DNA of 57,925 bases. Origin: Bacteroidota bacterium (GTDB taxonomy: Bacteria > Bacteroidota > Bacteroidia > Bacteroidales > UBA7960). Within the stretch, counting starts at the first letter, position 1; each line of letters starts with the position of its first letter. Below the pieces are notes generated by a model. It had not been told where the DNA came from, ran no database searches, and saw only the letters and a program-made list of their open reading frames with translations. The stretch covers positions 1 to 57,925 of the forward strand of contig RECE01000252.1 in the NCBI GenBank assembly GCA_007694165.1, given 5' to 3'. Below are positions 47,662 through 57,299 of the stretch, piece by piece. A program made the translations under genes and the position numbers.

Positions 47662-48869
47662 GCCGTTAAATGATTTTTGTAAAACTCAGCCAGAGAAACA
47701 GTAATCCTGTGATTATCATAATTCTCCTTTACGAAGTCAATGGCTTTCTGACCAATAGTCTCGAAAAGTTTCCTGTTTCGCAGCAGCTCATCGATTCGTG
47801 CTGCAAATTCGTGTTCATGGTCTTCGATAAGGATATTTTCTCCCGGCGACACATCAATACCTTCAGCACCAATGGTAGTAGTAACAATGGTTTTACCCAG
47901 TGCCATCCCTTCTATTATTTTCACCCTCATGCCACTTCCGGAAAACAAAGGAGCTATCATTACGGCGTTTTCAGTGATATACTTGTGAGCGTCATCAATT
48001 TCACCCAGAAAATTTATATTGGAAGACTTTTTAAACCTGGAAATAATCCATTCCGGTGCATTTCGCCCTGCCACATGAAATACAAGCCCGGGGTGCAGTT
48101 CAAGAACTTTGGGCCATACTTTGTCGATAAACCACACCAGCCCCTCCTGGTTGGGAAACCAGTCGAGTGTACCGATAAAAAACACCGATGGAAAGTTAAT
48201 CTTGTGAGATTGGGGTTGCAAACGTGATGTGTCATAGCCTGCAGGTACTACCAGGCAGGGTTTCTTATTCCCAAACATTTCAAACTGTGTGGCATCTCTT
48301 TTTGTAATGGGAATAAGCAGATCGTATTGATTGAGAATTTTCAATTTAAACTTCCGGATTCGCCGGGCAAGTATCCTGAGGTAGATTTTTTTCAAAGGCG
48401 ACTTCTCCTGCACAGCATTGCGTTCCCATATTTCGTGTTCTATATTGTGAGCACGCAGGGAAATGACGGCCTTGCTGTATCTCCGGATGGTTTTAATGTA
48501 AAAGGCAAGATACAACCCTTCCAGTTGGATTATATCAAATTCTTTTTCCTGCAGAAGTTGCTTTAGCTTATTATTGAATTCACTATTGAAAAACCGCTCC
48601 GCATTGTAGGGTTTATCGGACAACAGCAGGTTTTTCAATGCAGCGAAGAAACTCAGGTCGGTATCTACCGCTACCTCTCTGAATGAAATGACCTCTTTAA
48701 TTTCAAGGGGAATATCATTAAGATCAAAATAATGTTTGGAAGTGTTCATTCCCAATATCGTAATCTCATGTCCCAGATCTGCAAGCCCTCTTGACATGTT
48801 CAGGGTAGCAATGGCACCTCCGTCTTTGGGAGGATAGGGTATTTTATTGGTTAACTGAAGAATCTTCAT
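47658..48869 (-). CDS. Family 4 (GT-B) glycosyltransferase
   Basis: A 403-residue GT-B glycosyltransferase (GT4 type). The start MKILQLTNKIPYPPKDGGA at 48869 gives the typical Rossmann N-terminus with the glycine-rich acceptor loop; a longer frame to 48923 overlaps lptG too far. The C-terminal donor domain has GTLDWFPNQEGLVWF near residue 225 and EGMALGKTIVTTTIGAEGID near 325. It overlaps the stop of the LptF/LptG gene by 26 bases. With the GT2 gene it suggests surface glycan synthesis. Confidence 0.87.
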   Translation of the reverse strand: MKILQLTNKIPYPPKDGGAIATLNMSRGLADLGHEITILGMNTSKHYFDLNDIPLEIKEVISFREVAVDTDLSFFAALKNLLLSDKPYNAERFFNSEFNNKLKQLLQEKEFDIIQLEGLYLAFYIKTIRRYSKAVISLRAHNIEHEIWERNAVQEKSPLKKIYLRILARRIRKFKLKILNQYDLLIPITKRDATQFEMFGNKKPCLVVPAGYDTSRLQPQSHKINFPSVFFIGTLDWFPNQEGLVWFIDKVWPKVLELHPGLVFHVAGRNAPEWIISRFKKSSNINFLGEIDDAHKYITENAVMIAPLFSGSGMRVKIIEGMALGKTIVTTTIGAEGIDVSPGENILIEDHEHEFAARIDELLRNRKLFETIGQKAIDFVKENYDNHRITVSLAEFYKNHLTA

Positions 48870-50322
48870 TTTGTAGTTTGCGTTTCTTACCAAAGAGAAA
48901 TCCTTTTGCTTTGAAGCGGGCAATTTTTGCCAGATAACTATCCATATCCATTAAGGAAGAGTCAGTAGTGGCCTGAATGATAAGTAGAATAGCTATGGGT
49001 AGAAAAAACAATATTGACATCCACATCCCTTGCCAGGGTTCCAACACTCCCTCCCTTACAAATTTTTCGCCTGTGATTGACAGCACATGAAACAACACAA
49101 AAAACAGTACCGAAACCACCACCGGAAGTCCAAAACCACCCTTTCTGATGATGGCACCCAGGGGTGCGCCTATCATAAACAGAACCAGGCAGGCAAAAGA
49201 AAGGGTAAACTTACGGTGAAACTCTATCTGGTATCTTGCCAGTCCCCGTCTTCGGGTGCGGATATCTTCATGATTGAAGAGCGCACTTTCCTTTAACTGC
49301 CGGACATTATTCATAGCTACTTCGGCAGCAATTTTTCTGTGATTGGCACGTTCAATATCCCAAAGATCAGGCAGTTTAAAATCTTCAATGGTATCCAGAG
49401 CTGCTTTACCTTCGCTATCCAGAGAATTGTAAAAATAAAGCTTGGCAAAAGAGTTATCGATAAAATCTTTCTGTCTCCCTTTGATAAGGGTCGAAAGGGA
49501 ATCTTCAAAATGTAGCAGTTGACTGATGTTCAGCATTCTGAAATTGGAACGGAACAGTTCTTCATCTGTTCGGGCCAGGGCAAAGCCACTCAAATCAAAT
49601 CTTCTTACCTGCTCTTCAAAATGGGTTCGTTGAAAGGGCTGGGAGCGATCTCTTGAATCCCGGGGTTCAATCTCCTGGTAGTTGGATCCATTGTAAAGGG
49701 TAAACACCAGGTACATTTTATCCTCGGTCATATTCATGGTACCCCATTCGGCCAGCGTTACATTGGTGTTTCCTCTTCTTTCTGTATGGTCGTAAATCTT
49801 TATGTTGCGCAAAATACTACCATCGCCATCCTTTTCTTCCACCCGAATCACAAAGTTATCTATACCTTTATAATAAATCCCTTCCATGATATTGAAGGCA
49901 GGCCTTTGCTGTCTTACATCATATAAAAGAGAACCCATTTTAAGATTGGCCACAGGAAGCACGTTATTGGAAAAATAAAATGCTGCAAATACGAATATGG
50001 ATGAAATTACGATGAGAGGCCACATGATCCTGGTGAGCGAAATACCTGCGGATTTGAGGGCTACAAGCTCATAATTCTCGCCCAGACTTCCCATGGTCAT
50101 AATAGATGAAAGCAAAATAGCAAGGGGAAGAGCAAGGGGGACAAATGTTGCAGAGGCATAAAAAAGCAACTCCCCGATAATATACCATTCCAACCCTTTA
50201 CCAACCAGGTCATCAACATATTTCCAAAGAAATTGCATCAGCAGGATAAACAATGCAATGAAAAAAGTCATCACAAATGGCCCTACGTAAGTGCGAAGAA
50301 CTAAGGAATGTAGCTTTTTCAA
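48844..50322 (-). CDS. LptF/LptG-family lipopolysaccharide export permease
   Basis: A 492-residue permease of the YjgP/YjgQ family, part of the LptBFG transporter that extracts lipopolysaccharide from the inner membrane. Six membrane segments are seen: three in the first 130 residues and three in the last 120, with a large periplasmic beta-jellyroll domain between. The motif YELVALKSAGIS near residue 83 is the family's cytoplasmic coupling helix. Bacteroidota usually have long LptF/G proteins like this. It starts the lptG-GT4-GT2-ribBA operon. LptF and LptG cannot be told apart by eye. Confidence 0.87.
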   Translation of the reverse strand: MKKLHSLVLRTYVGPFVMTFFIALFILLMQFLWKYVDDLVGKGLEWYIIGELLFYASATFVPLALPLAILLSSIMTMGSLGENYELVALKSAGISLTRIMWPLIVISSIFVFAAFYFSNNVLPVANLKMGSLLYDVRQQRPAFNIMEGIYYKGIDNFVIRVEEKDGDGSILRNIKIYDHTERRGNTNVTLAEWGTMNMTEDKMYLVFTLYNGSNYQEIEPRDSRDRSQPFQRTHFEEQVRRFDLSGFALARTDEELFRSNFRMLNISQLLHFEDSLSTLIKGRQKDFIDNSFAKLYFYNSLDSEGKAALDTIEDFKLPDLWDIERANHRKIAAEVAMNNVRQLKESALFNHEDIRTRRRGLARYQIEFHRKFTLSFACLVLFMIGAPLGAIIRKGGFGLPVVVSVLFFVLFHVLSITGEKFVREGVLEPWQGMWMSILFFLPIAILLIIQATTDSSLMDMDSYLAKIARFKAKGFLFGKKRKLQNEDSSVNQ

Positions 50323-50425
50323 TTTTGCCGGTTCATTTAATGGTATACACCCAATTACAGAATTTTTATAGCTGTAAGTACAACAGAATTTTATCTGCTA
50401 AATTGTACCGGGATTTTTATGACTG

Positions 50426-50433
50426 CAAATATA
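50426..50433 (-). promoter_or_regulatory. -7 promoter element for the LptF/G operon
   Basis: The minus strand reads TATATTTG, about 104 bases before the start codon. A possible -33 CAA complement (50458-50460) is 24 bases away, slightly long. Confidence 0.45.
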
Positions 50434-50667
50434 CGACTCATAGCCGATATTAAAAGGCAAAATAAATAAGAATAATTCCGGAGAGCAACAACAGCAAAAC
50501 AAAATGACTATAATAGACATTTCGGAGGAATTTATCGTTTATTGCCTGCGATTGGACAAGGTATTCCTGACTTCATTCTTTAACCGGCACTGACAATAAC
50601 CCCCAACAACCTTTTGCAAACCAATCAAATTCAGTGTTTCATGTATGAGGGCATACAGATATTTTCT

Positions 50668-50675
50668 TACTTTTG
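50668..50675 (+). promoter_or_regulatory. -7 promoter element for the alpha/beta-hydrolase gene
   Basis: TACTTTTG matches TAnnTTTG, about 115 bases before the start at 50791. No -33 TTG is evident. The remainder of the 50323-50790 spacer shows no gene. Confidence 0.4.
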
Positions 50676-50790
50676 AATTTCTACCCGCAAGTTTCGGAAA
50701 AACATTCAACGATCATAATTGTTAATTGTATAAGAACAAATATAAAAGGATACCCTGAGTCGGAGGGCTGCAACTCAATTTGAATTTATT

Positions 50791-51885
50791 ATGAAGTTTA
50801 TTATGAAAACTGTACGGATTTTGTTTTTGTTAATTGTGGGAATGTGGATTTCGTCCTGTACGCCCAAACAACGATTTGCAGCATTCAGCGAAAGAAAAAT
50901 TCACCATTTTGAAATGGTGAAAATTGGAGACACAAAGCAGGCAATTCTTATCAACGGAAAAAATCCCGATAACCCTGTATTGTTATACCTGCATGGTGGG
51001 CCTGGCTTTCCCATGCTTCCTTTTGTTCCTTTCAATGAGTCAATGAAAAAACTCGAGCAACGATTTACCATCGTATACTGGGAGCAAAGAGGAACTGGCA
51101 AATCATTTACCAATAGCCTTTCCAGTGAGAGCATGAACGTAGAGCAATTTGTTAGCGATACTCGTGAAATAGTGGAATACATCCGGGAAAAAATGGGGGT
51201 AGATAAGGTATTTCTTTGGGGCCATTCCTGGGGCAGCAATCTTGGAGCTATTTATGCTTCAAGATATCCTGAAACGCTTCACGCTTATATTTCTACGGGT
51301 CAAAGTGCCAATCCCTTCTTAAATGAAAGACTTGCCTATGAGTTTGTGCATGAAAGAGCCACTTTAGATAACAATTCAAGAGCTCTAAGGCAGTTGTCTC
51401 GCATTGATACTCTTCCGGAAAATTACACCATAAGCAATGCCCTTACCCTGAGGAAATGGGTTTACAGGTATGGAGGTATAGTATATGATTCCAGTCATGA
51501 AAGACCCTATGTAGACCTGGAGGAAATTCGCATTATTCTTTCATCTCCGGTATATCCTTTGGTCGTAAGGTTAAACCTGCTGCTCAATCCTTATTATAGT
51601 ATTGAAACCCTTTGGAACGACTTAATGGAGCTAAACCTGTTTACTGAAGCTCCCAAAATTGAGGTTCCGGTTTATTTTCTGGTGGGCAGGCACGACATCA
51701 TTGTTTCTCATGTGCTGGCAGAAAAGTATTTCGACGAGCTTGAAGCTCCTGAAGGAAAGGATATTATATGGTTTGAAAACTCAGCCCACAGACCTTTCCA
51801 GGAAGAGAAGGAAAAGTTTCACCAGGTAATGGATGAAATATACGATCGCCATTGGACAAAAAATCTTACCAGAAAAAATGATTAA
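50791..51885 (+). CDS. Alpha/beta-hydrolase lipoprotein (proline iminopeptidase-like)
   Basis: A 364-residue hydrolase with a lipoprotein signal: a hydrophobic stretch and lipobox ISSC put the lipidated Cys at residue 23. The fold motifs are LLYLHGGPGFP (oxyanion hole) near residue 64, VYWEQRGTGKS near 92, and HSWGSN with nucleophile Ser146. The acid and His appear as VGRHDIIV near 309 and the ENSAHRPF motif near 330. HGGPG and DQRG-like motifs are shared with proline iminopeptidases and epoxide hydrolases; the substrate is unknown. A start at Met5 is also possible. Confidence 0.82.
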   Translation: MKFIMKTVRILFLLIVGMWISSCTPKQRFAAFSERKIHHFEMVKIGDTKQAILINGKNPDNPVLLYLHGGPGFPMLPFVPFNESMKKLEQRFTIVYWEQRGTGKSFTNSLSSESMNVEQFVSDTREIVEYIREKMGVDKVFLWGHSWGSNLGAIYASRYPETLHAYISTGQSANPFLNERLAYEFVHERATLDNNSRALRQLSRIDTLPENYTISNALTLRKWVYRYGGIVYDSSHERPYVDLEEIRIILSSPVYPLVVRLNLLLNPYYSIETLWNDLMELNLFTEAPKIEVPVYFLVGRHDIIVSHVLAEKYFDELEAPEGKDIIWFENSAHRPFQEEKEKFHQVMDEIYDRHWTKNLTRKND

Positions 51886-52109
51886 TTGTATCTTCAGGAA
51901 AAATACAACAAATTTTTGACCAGACAATATTAGAACCTATAAGCTGATTATGGCGAACTGATGACCTTAAAGAGGTTACAAAAGGGTTTATGGAAATAGC
52001 CTGAAGAGGCTTGTCCCCTGCCCCAGGGGCATAATATATATCCGGTTTTAACAGTAAGCATAGGAAAGCTGATTACTTAGTGTGTATATCTGATATAAGT
52101 ACAGATGCT

Positions 52110-53354
52110 ATGAAGGAATCCCAGACAGATTCGGAGAAGCAAAGGGTTACCCCAAATCAAAACAGCAATCTTATATTGCAGGAGCTTGTCAATGAATGTA
52201 TAACGGATGTTATATGGGAAATGGACCTTGCCAGGCAAAAGTTTACCTATGTAAGCCCGGCAGTCTATCGCCTCAGGGGATTTACTGTAGAAGAGGCTAT
52301 GCAGGAAGAGTTGCATCAGTCATTGCATGAAGATGACTATCATTACATCACCAACCATCTTCCACCCCGGATTTCACATTATGAAAATGGCGATGAATCA
52401 TTTAGAATCCTTACCGGTGAGTTCAGGCAACCCAGAAAGGACGGTAGTTTTGCAGATGTGGAAATCACCACTATTCTGCTGAAGAATTCCCTGGGAAAGG
52501 TTGACAGGATAGCAGGTGTAACCAGAGAAATAAAGAAAACCAGACAGAGAAAGAGAGCAGAAGAGATCATCAAGCTCCTCAATGCTGACCTGAAACTCAA
52601 AAACAGGGAAATGGAGCAGCTGATATACATAACCAGTCATGATCTTCGTTCCCCCCTTGTAAACATTAAGGGATTCAACAACGAACTGCAATACTCCCTC
52701 AAGCAATACAAAGACCTTCACAATGACTTTGGCTCAGCCCTGCTGACAGAAAAAGCATCTCTTATTGAAAAAGACATTAATGAATCTATTGAATATATCA
52801 ACATCAGCATTGACAAAATGGACAGGCTCCTGAAAGGGTTGCTCGGGTATAGCAGGCTTGGAAGGATGATTAGAATTCCGGCACAAATTTTCATGAATAA
52901 CCTGGTGGCAGATGTTATCAAAACCAATGAATATCAGCTAAAAAACTCGCACATCGTAATTGAAATATCAGATTTGCCCTCTTGCTGGGCAAGCGAACAA
53001 ATGATCAACCAGGCCTTTTCCAACCTGCTAAGCAACGCCATCAATTACAGGGACGATAACAAAAAAGGATTCATTAAAATCAGCGGGGAACAGAGTGACA
53101 ACCTTGTTACCTATTGTATTGAAGACAATGGGATAGGAATTGAACCTCAGCACCAGGAAAAAGTATTTGAACTTTTTTACCGGTTAAACCCTCAAAAAGG
53201 AGAAGGAGAAGGTCTTGGACTCCCTACTGTGAAGAAAATTATTGAATTGAACGCAGGAAAAATCCGGTTGGAAAGTGAACCAGGGAAAGGAAGTAAGTTT
53301 TTTGTCACGCTCCCGGCTGAAAGCTCAGTTCAAAATCCGGAACTCACCGACTGA
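52110..53354 (+). CDS. PAS-domain sensor histidine kinase
   Basis: A 414-residue soluble kinase. A PAS domain covers about residues 20-140 (VIWEMDLARQKFTYVSPAVYRLRGFT), followed by a coiled segment and the HisKA domain with His177 (TSHDLRSPLVNIKG). The HATPase domain has the N box (NLLSNAINYRDDN), G1 (DNGIGI) and the lid GEGEGLGLPTVKKI. No membrane segments are seen, so it senses an internal signal. A GTG at 52080 would add ten residues; ATG at 52110 is preferred. The nearest full response regulator is 0.8 kb away, on the opposite strand. Confidence 0.9.
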   Translation: MKESQTDSEKQRVTPNQNSNLILQELVNECITDVIWEMDLARQKFTYVSPAVYRLRGFTVEEAMQEELHQSLHEDDYHYITNHLPPRISHYENGDESFRILTGEFRQPRKDGSFADVEITTILLKNSLGKVDRIAGVTREIKKTRQRKRAEEIIKLLNADLKLKNREMEQLIYITSHDLRSPLVNIKGFNNELQYSLKQYKDLHNDFGSALLTEKASLIEKDINESIEYINISIDKMDRLLKGLLGYSRLGRMIRIPAQIFMNNLVADVIKTNEYQLKNSHIVIEISDLPSCWASEQMINQAFSNLLSNAINYRDDNKKGFIKISGEQSDNLVTYCIEDNGIGIEPQHQEKVFELFYRLNPQKGEGEGLGLPTVKKIIELNAGKIRLESEPGKGSKFFVTLPAESSVQNPELTD

Positions 53355-53541
53355 GATAAGGCTGTTAGGGGGAAAATCTTGCCTGGCTATCAGAAACCCG
53401 GTAAAAAGTAAAAGCAGACTCCGGAACCACCCTTCGCCTGCTTTTTACGGTTTTGCAAATCATGAAGAGAATTATACAAAACATTACAAACCCAAAAACA
53501 AAACAAACTAAACAAACAAAATCAAACTATATCAAATCAAA

Positions 53542-53859
53542 TCAAACTTCAAGGTGGAGTGTTACTTTCTGAATCTTCTGAAGAATAATCTCCAGGTCAT
53601 CATCCAGGTCTATCTGGACAATCTTAATATCAGGAAAGCGGTTTAACAAGTAACCCATTAGCTGGTGGCTAAATCTGTCGGTAATCATGGGACCCAAAAC
53701 AACCATATCATGCTGAACCTGTTCAATGGTATTACACAGATGATTATATTTAAGTGCCTGACCCACCACTTGCAAATGCGGATTCTTTTTAAGAATCTCT
53801 ACAATACCATTTAACATGATATCGCTGCTTTCTGCTATGATTATTCGGGTGTCGATCAT
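53542..53859 (-). CDS. Degenerate receiver-domain protein
   Basis: A 105-residue protein with the NarL-type receiver fold (IIIAESSDIMLNGIVEILKK, a GQAxxxNxLC block, HDMVVLGPMITDRF, then a final DDDLEIILQKIQ helix). The acidic pair of the pocket is replaced by Glu10-Ser11 and the phospho-acceptor Asp by Gly56. It therefore should not be phosphorylated in the usual way. No DNA-binding domain follows. The frame continues upstream to 53979, but MIDTRIIIAE is the natural start. It may be a pseudo-receiver adaptor. It converges with the histidine kinase gene. Confidence 0.6.
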   Translation of the reverse strand: MIDTRIIIAESSDIMLNGIVEILKKNPHLQVVGQALKYNHLCNTIEQVQHDMVVLGPMITDRFSHQLMGYLLNRFPDIKIVQIDLDDDLEIILQKIQKVTLHLEV

Positions 53860-54062
53860 ATTCTGTGAATTTTTATCAAATGTAAAGCAGTTGGGACAAG
53901 CAGAAAACCGTAAATCTACGTGATTATTTATCGTGTTACACTGAATTTTTTTCGTGCAAAAAAGCCGGAAAAATAACAATTGATCTCTGATGTGCAGACA
54001 CTTACCTTTATCATCAGGTATATTTAAAACATCCTTTTAATTGAAAAACAGGGTCTTTTTAG

Positions 54063-54097
54063 AAAAAAAAACCTCAAAACCAGGATCGGTTTTGAGG
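54063..54097 (-). terminator. Rho-independent terminator of the response regulator gene
   Basis: CCTCAAAACC (54072-54081) pairs perfectly with GGTTTTGAGG (54088-54097). On the minus strand nine T follow. It separates the LuxR-type regulator gene from the receiver-like gene downstream. Confidence 0.88.
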
Positions 54098-54123
54098 CTA
54101 CAATGGGTTCGAAAAGTAATCAA

Positions 54124-54774
54124 TCAGATTTCTATAATTTTGTTTTTGATGGCAAATTTTATCAATTCAACAGAGTTTTTCATATTGGTTTTTTGCAGGA
54201 TATGATTCTTGTGCGACTCGATGGTGCGAACACTCAGGAATAACTTCTCGGCAATTTCTGAATTATTAAACCCTTCTGCAAAGAGTTGCAACACTTCCAG
54301 TTCCCGACGGGTTAGTTGCGGCAGAATACTATCGTTTTTCTGGCGCTTGTTGGCATAATTCTTTACGATTTCGTCAGAAATGGTGGAATGAAAATAATTT
54401 TTCCCTTTGGATACCGTATGGATTGCTTCAACCAATTCTTCGGAAGAAACATCTTTGGGCACGTAGCCGTCGGCTCCGGCATCTATTGCATCTGAAATAT
54501 TGTTGTAATCAGAATGCATTGATAGTATAAGAATCCGGGTAAGGGGGTATTTCTTCTTGACGGCTTCAGTAAGCTGAATCCCTGACATCTCGGGCATGCT
54601 GATATCCACAAGGACTACCTGGGGAGTAACCTTTTTCAACATAGCCAGGGTTTCTTTTCCACTATGGGCAACACCCACAACTTCAATATCCCGGGCTCCC
54701 CTGAGGAATAATCCTATACAGTCTGTTACCAGCTTGTGATCGTCTACAATGATTACTTGTATTGCTTCTGCCAT
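54124..54774 (-). CDS. NarL/FixJ (LuxR) family response regulator
   Basis: A 216-residue response regulator. The receiver domain has the acidic pair Asp11-Asp12, phospho-acceptor Asp57 in VLVDISMP, and the Lys of VPKD near residue 105. The C-terminal LuxR-type helix-turn-helix begins near residue 150 (LTRRELEVLQLFAEGFNNSEIAEKLF). It should bind DNA as a dimer when phosphorylated. Neighbouring genes suggest no clear regulon. Its own promoter element is at 54820-54827. Confidence 0.92.
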   Translation of the reverse strand: MAEAIQVIIVDDHKLVTDCIGLFLRGARDIEVVGVAHSGKETLAMLKKVTPQVVLVDISMPEMSGIQLTEAVKKKYPLTRILILSMHSDYNNISDAIDAGADGYVPKDVSSEELVEAIHTVSKGKNYFHSTISDEIVKNYANKRQKNDSILPQLTRRELEVLQLFAEGFNNSEIAEKLFLSVRTIESHKNHILQKTNMKNSVELIKFAIKNKIIEI

Positions 54775-54819
54775 TAGTAGTGTTTTTTCTGAACCCTAAT
54801 TGATTGTGTTTATATCAAA

Positions 54820-54827
54820 CAAATTTA
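54820..54827 (-). promoter_or_regulatory. -7 promoter element for the response regulator gene
   Basis: The minus strand reads TAAATTTG, an exact TAnnTTTG match, about 46 bases before the start. No -33 at the right spacing was found. Confidence 0.45.
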
Positions 54828-54918
54828 TGTTTCTTCCTAATTAATCCCTTTTGGTTACAAATTAACGATAAGTTTGTGAAAAATACAAAATAATTTCAAT
54901 ATATGTAAAAAAATCGTT

Positions 54919-55686
54919 CTACCCCTGCAACTGTTTATGGATAATTGTTGCAGAAGCCTGCGCTGTTGGCATAATAAGCATATCATCAACATTTACATGA
55001 AGAGGAAGTTCAGCACAGAATACAATACATTGAGCAATATCATCAGCTTTCAGAGGTTCAAATCCCCGGTAAACGTTCTTTGCTGTATCATCATCTCCCT
55101 TAAATCTGACTTTGGAAAATTCTGTTTCTGTAGCGCCGGGGCTTATCAGGCTTACTTTAATATTATGACTAACCAGTTCAATGCGCATGGCTTTTGTCAA
55201 ACTGTGCACGGCGTGCTTTGTAGCACAATAAACATTGCCTTTCAGGTAAGTTTCTCTCCCAGCAATACTCCCCACATTAAAGATATGGCCGCTTTGGCGT
55301 TTCTTCATTCCGGGAATCAACGCTTTGCTTACATATAGCAAGCCTTTCACATTGGTATCAATCATTTGCTCCCAGTCGTTCAGGTCGCCATCTGGCAAAT
55401 CATTCATACCCAAAGCCAGCCCGGCATTGTTAACCAATATATCAATGTCTGTTTCCCAACCTGAAAGACTTTCAACAGCAGCAAAAACTGACTCTCTTTC
55501 TCTCACATCGAAAATAAGGTTACGCACCTGTATTCCATATTCGCTTTGCAGTCTTTCTGAAAGATCCGCAATCCGGCTCTCTCTCCTGGCATTGAGTATG
55601 AGGTTGTAACCTTTACGGGCAAACAATTCAGCACAGGCATAACCTATTCCACTGCTGGCTCCTGTAATGAAAACATTTTTGGGCAT
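54919..55686 (-). CDS. Short-chain dehydrogenase/reductase
   Basis: A 255-residue classical SDR oxidoreductase. The coenzyme motif TGASSGIG is at residues 8-15, NNAG follows near residue 89, and the catalytic Ser (NVGSIAG) and YCATK motif (Tyr and Lys) are near 138 and 153. Such proteins resemble YdfG/serine 3-dehydrogenase-like enzymes acting on 3-hydroxy acids, but the substrate is a guess. The longer frame to 55737 begins with an unlike stretch, so the start is MPKNVFIT at 55686. Confidence 0.85.
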   Translation of the reverse strand: MPKNVFITGASSGIGYACAELFARKGYNLILNARRESRIADLSERLQSEYGIQVRNLIFDVRERESVFAAVESLSGWETDIDILVNNAGLALGMNDLPDGDLNDWEQMIDTNVKGLLYVSKALIPGMKKRQSGHIFNVGSIAGRETYLKGNVYCATKHAVHSLTKAMRIELVSHNIKVSLISPGATETEFSKVRFKGDDDTAKNVYRGFEPLKADDIAQCIVFCAELPLHVNVDDMLIMPTAQASATIIHKQLQG

Positions 55687-55842
55687 AAAAACAATGTATG
55701 ATATGATTAACTGAACTACAAAACAACACTGGTTCACCCATTAAGGTTTGCACTCAGACAATTGTTTCATGATAATTAACTTAAGAAAGAAGTTTTACCT
55801 AAAGCTTGTACGTAGTTTTTCGAAAAAAGTTAGGGTATATTC

Positions 55843-57195
55843 TTATTCACAAACCCGGTTTCTTTTCCTGAAATACTTTGAAATTTTCATTCCCGACAAT
55901 ACATGTTTATCCAAATGCGGTAGTCTGGTCATTTGCACAAAAAACAACCACATAAAGGGTATAGCGGGAATTTTATACCTCACAATCCCACCGTGAGCAG
56001 GAGAAATCATTCCCACAAAACCCAGCAGCAATATCATAAACCAAAGACCTGCCCAGTGCAAACCTGAAGATGTAAGAGTTCTTTTTTCCAAGCGCCAAAT
56101 CATGTAAAGTACCATAACCAGAATAAGAGTATTTTCTACTGCAGCCATAAGTGTTACCACAGAGTATGCTTCAAAGATATGCGGTCGCAGCAGGGCATTA
56201 AAGAAACCTCTGACAAATTCCACACTGATCATCATAAAATCGGGTGTCAGCAATCGGGTATGGATTAAGCTACCTGCATCCTGCTCAAGAGAGAAGTATA
56301 TAAAATCATTTTGCCTGTTGGCAATTACCTGAAGAGGATCGTAAGATGAAAAGAAGTAAATCAGTCCAAAACCTGTAACTGCGAAAAGAGCAATAACGCC
56401 AGGATAGGTTAATTGACTGCGCAATGAGGCATAGTTTCGCGAAATGTAAAATGCGATGATACAGGGAAGCCACAAAAAAAACGTGTAAGGCTTAAGCAAA
56501 ATAAGAAAACCGCTGAAAGCTCCCAGGAAAAATAATTGTATAAGCCATGACTTATGCCGTGAAACTACATTATCCAGTAACAATATCCACCAACCCAATG
56601 CCCATAGCAACAGCCCTTCCTTCAAAATACCCGACCCCCAGAAAAGCAGACCGGGAAAAAGAAATACTCCGGCAGCAAGCCAAAACTGTTTGGTTTTGTC
56701 GCTGTACCTTATCATAAATTTATAAAGCGCCACCAACCCTGTAAAAGACAAAAAGTTGATAAACACATTATGAACGAAAATGTGTCCAAAAGAAAACAGA
56801 CTAACCAAGGCATTAAACCTGATAACCAGACGATTATCATTGTAAAAAGGAGAATCCCAGGGGCGATACCAGAAACGCATTTCATCATAGTACTGTGCAA
56901 GATGAGATGCCGAACCGTCTATCCCGGTTAGCATCCTGAAATAATCCGCAGGATTGTCTTTGATGGCAGCAAACATAATGCTGCCATCCTGAAAATACTT
57001 GTAAACATCTGCAGTAAGAGGGTCTTCATAATACCAGGTATAGATAAAAATGAGCAGGGATCCCGCCACTACTTTCAGTGCGAAAAAAAACACCAGCCAT
57101 GGAGTGGATAACCCCTGCACATTGCGAAAAAAAGGCAACCTGGCGATCAGGAAACCAAACAGGGCAAAATATAAGAAGCTGGTTACAAACTGCAT
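55843..57195 (-). CDS. Polytopic membrane protein, GT-C-like or polysaccharide-type
   Basis: A 450-residue protein with about ten membrane segments. After the first two segments is a large loop (about residues 60-130) with DVYKYFQDG, DEMRFWYRPWDSPFYND and RFNALVSLFSFGHI; its acidic residues are arranged as in GT-C glycosyltransferases or EpsG/Wzy-like polymerases. A WGSGILKEGLL motif lies near residue 190. No exact family could be named. It should act at the inner membrane, perhaps on a lipid-linked glycan. A TATCTTTG element only 11 bases upstream suggests a near-leaderless transcript or a later start. Confidence 0.5.
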   Translation of the reverse strand: MQFVTSFLYFALFGFLIARLPFFRNVQGLSTPWLVFFFALKVVAGSLLIFIYTWYYEDPLTADVYKYFQDGSIMFAAIKDNPADYFRMLTGIDGSASHLAQYYDEMRFWYRPWDSPFYNDNRLVIRFNALVSLFSFGHIFVHNVFINFLSFTGLVALYKFMIRYSDKTKQFWLAAGVFLFPGLLFWGSGILKEGLLLWALGWWILLLDNVVSRHKSWLIQLFFLGAFSGFLILLKPYTFFLWLPCIIAFYISRNYASLRSQLTYPGVIALFAVTGFGLIYFFSSYDPLQVIANRQNDFIYFSLEQDAGSLIHTRLLTPDFMMISVEFVRGFFNALLRPHIFEAYSVVTLMAAVENTLILVMVLYMIWRLEKRTLTSSGLHWAGLWFMILLLGFVGMISPAHGGIVRYKIPAIPFMWLFFVQMTRLPHLDKHVLSGMKISKYFRKRNRVCE

Positions 57196-57205
57196 TTTTT
57201 TGGGG

Positions 57206-57213
57206 CAAAGATA
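57206..57213 (-). promoter_or_regulatory. -7 promoter element just before the membrane protein gene
   Basis: The minus strand reads TATCTTTG, a TAnnTTTG match, only 11 bases before the start codon at 57195. This would place the transcription start almost on the start codon. Confidence 0.4.
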
Positions 57214-57299
57214 AAGTTATTAATACTTATTTAACAGTGCAATGCTGAACTTTAGCGCGAAAATAACTGTTGAGACGCATGAATCAATTACCGCAAACA

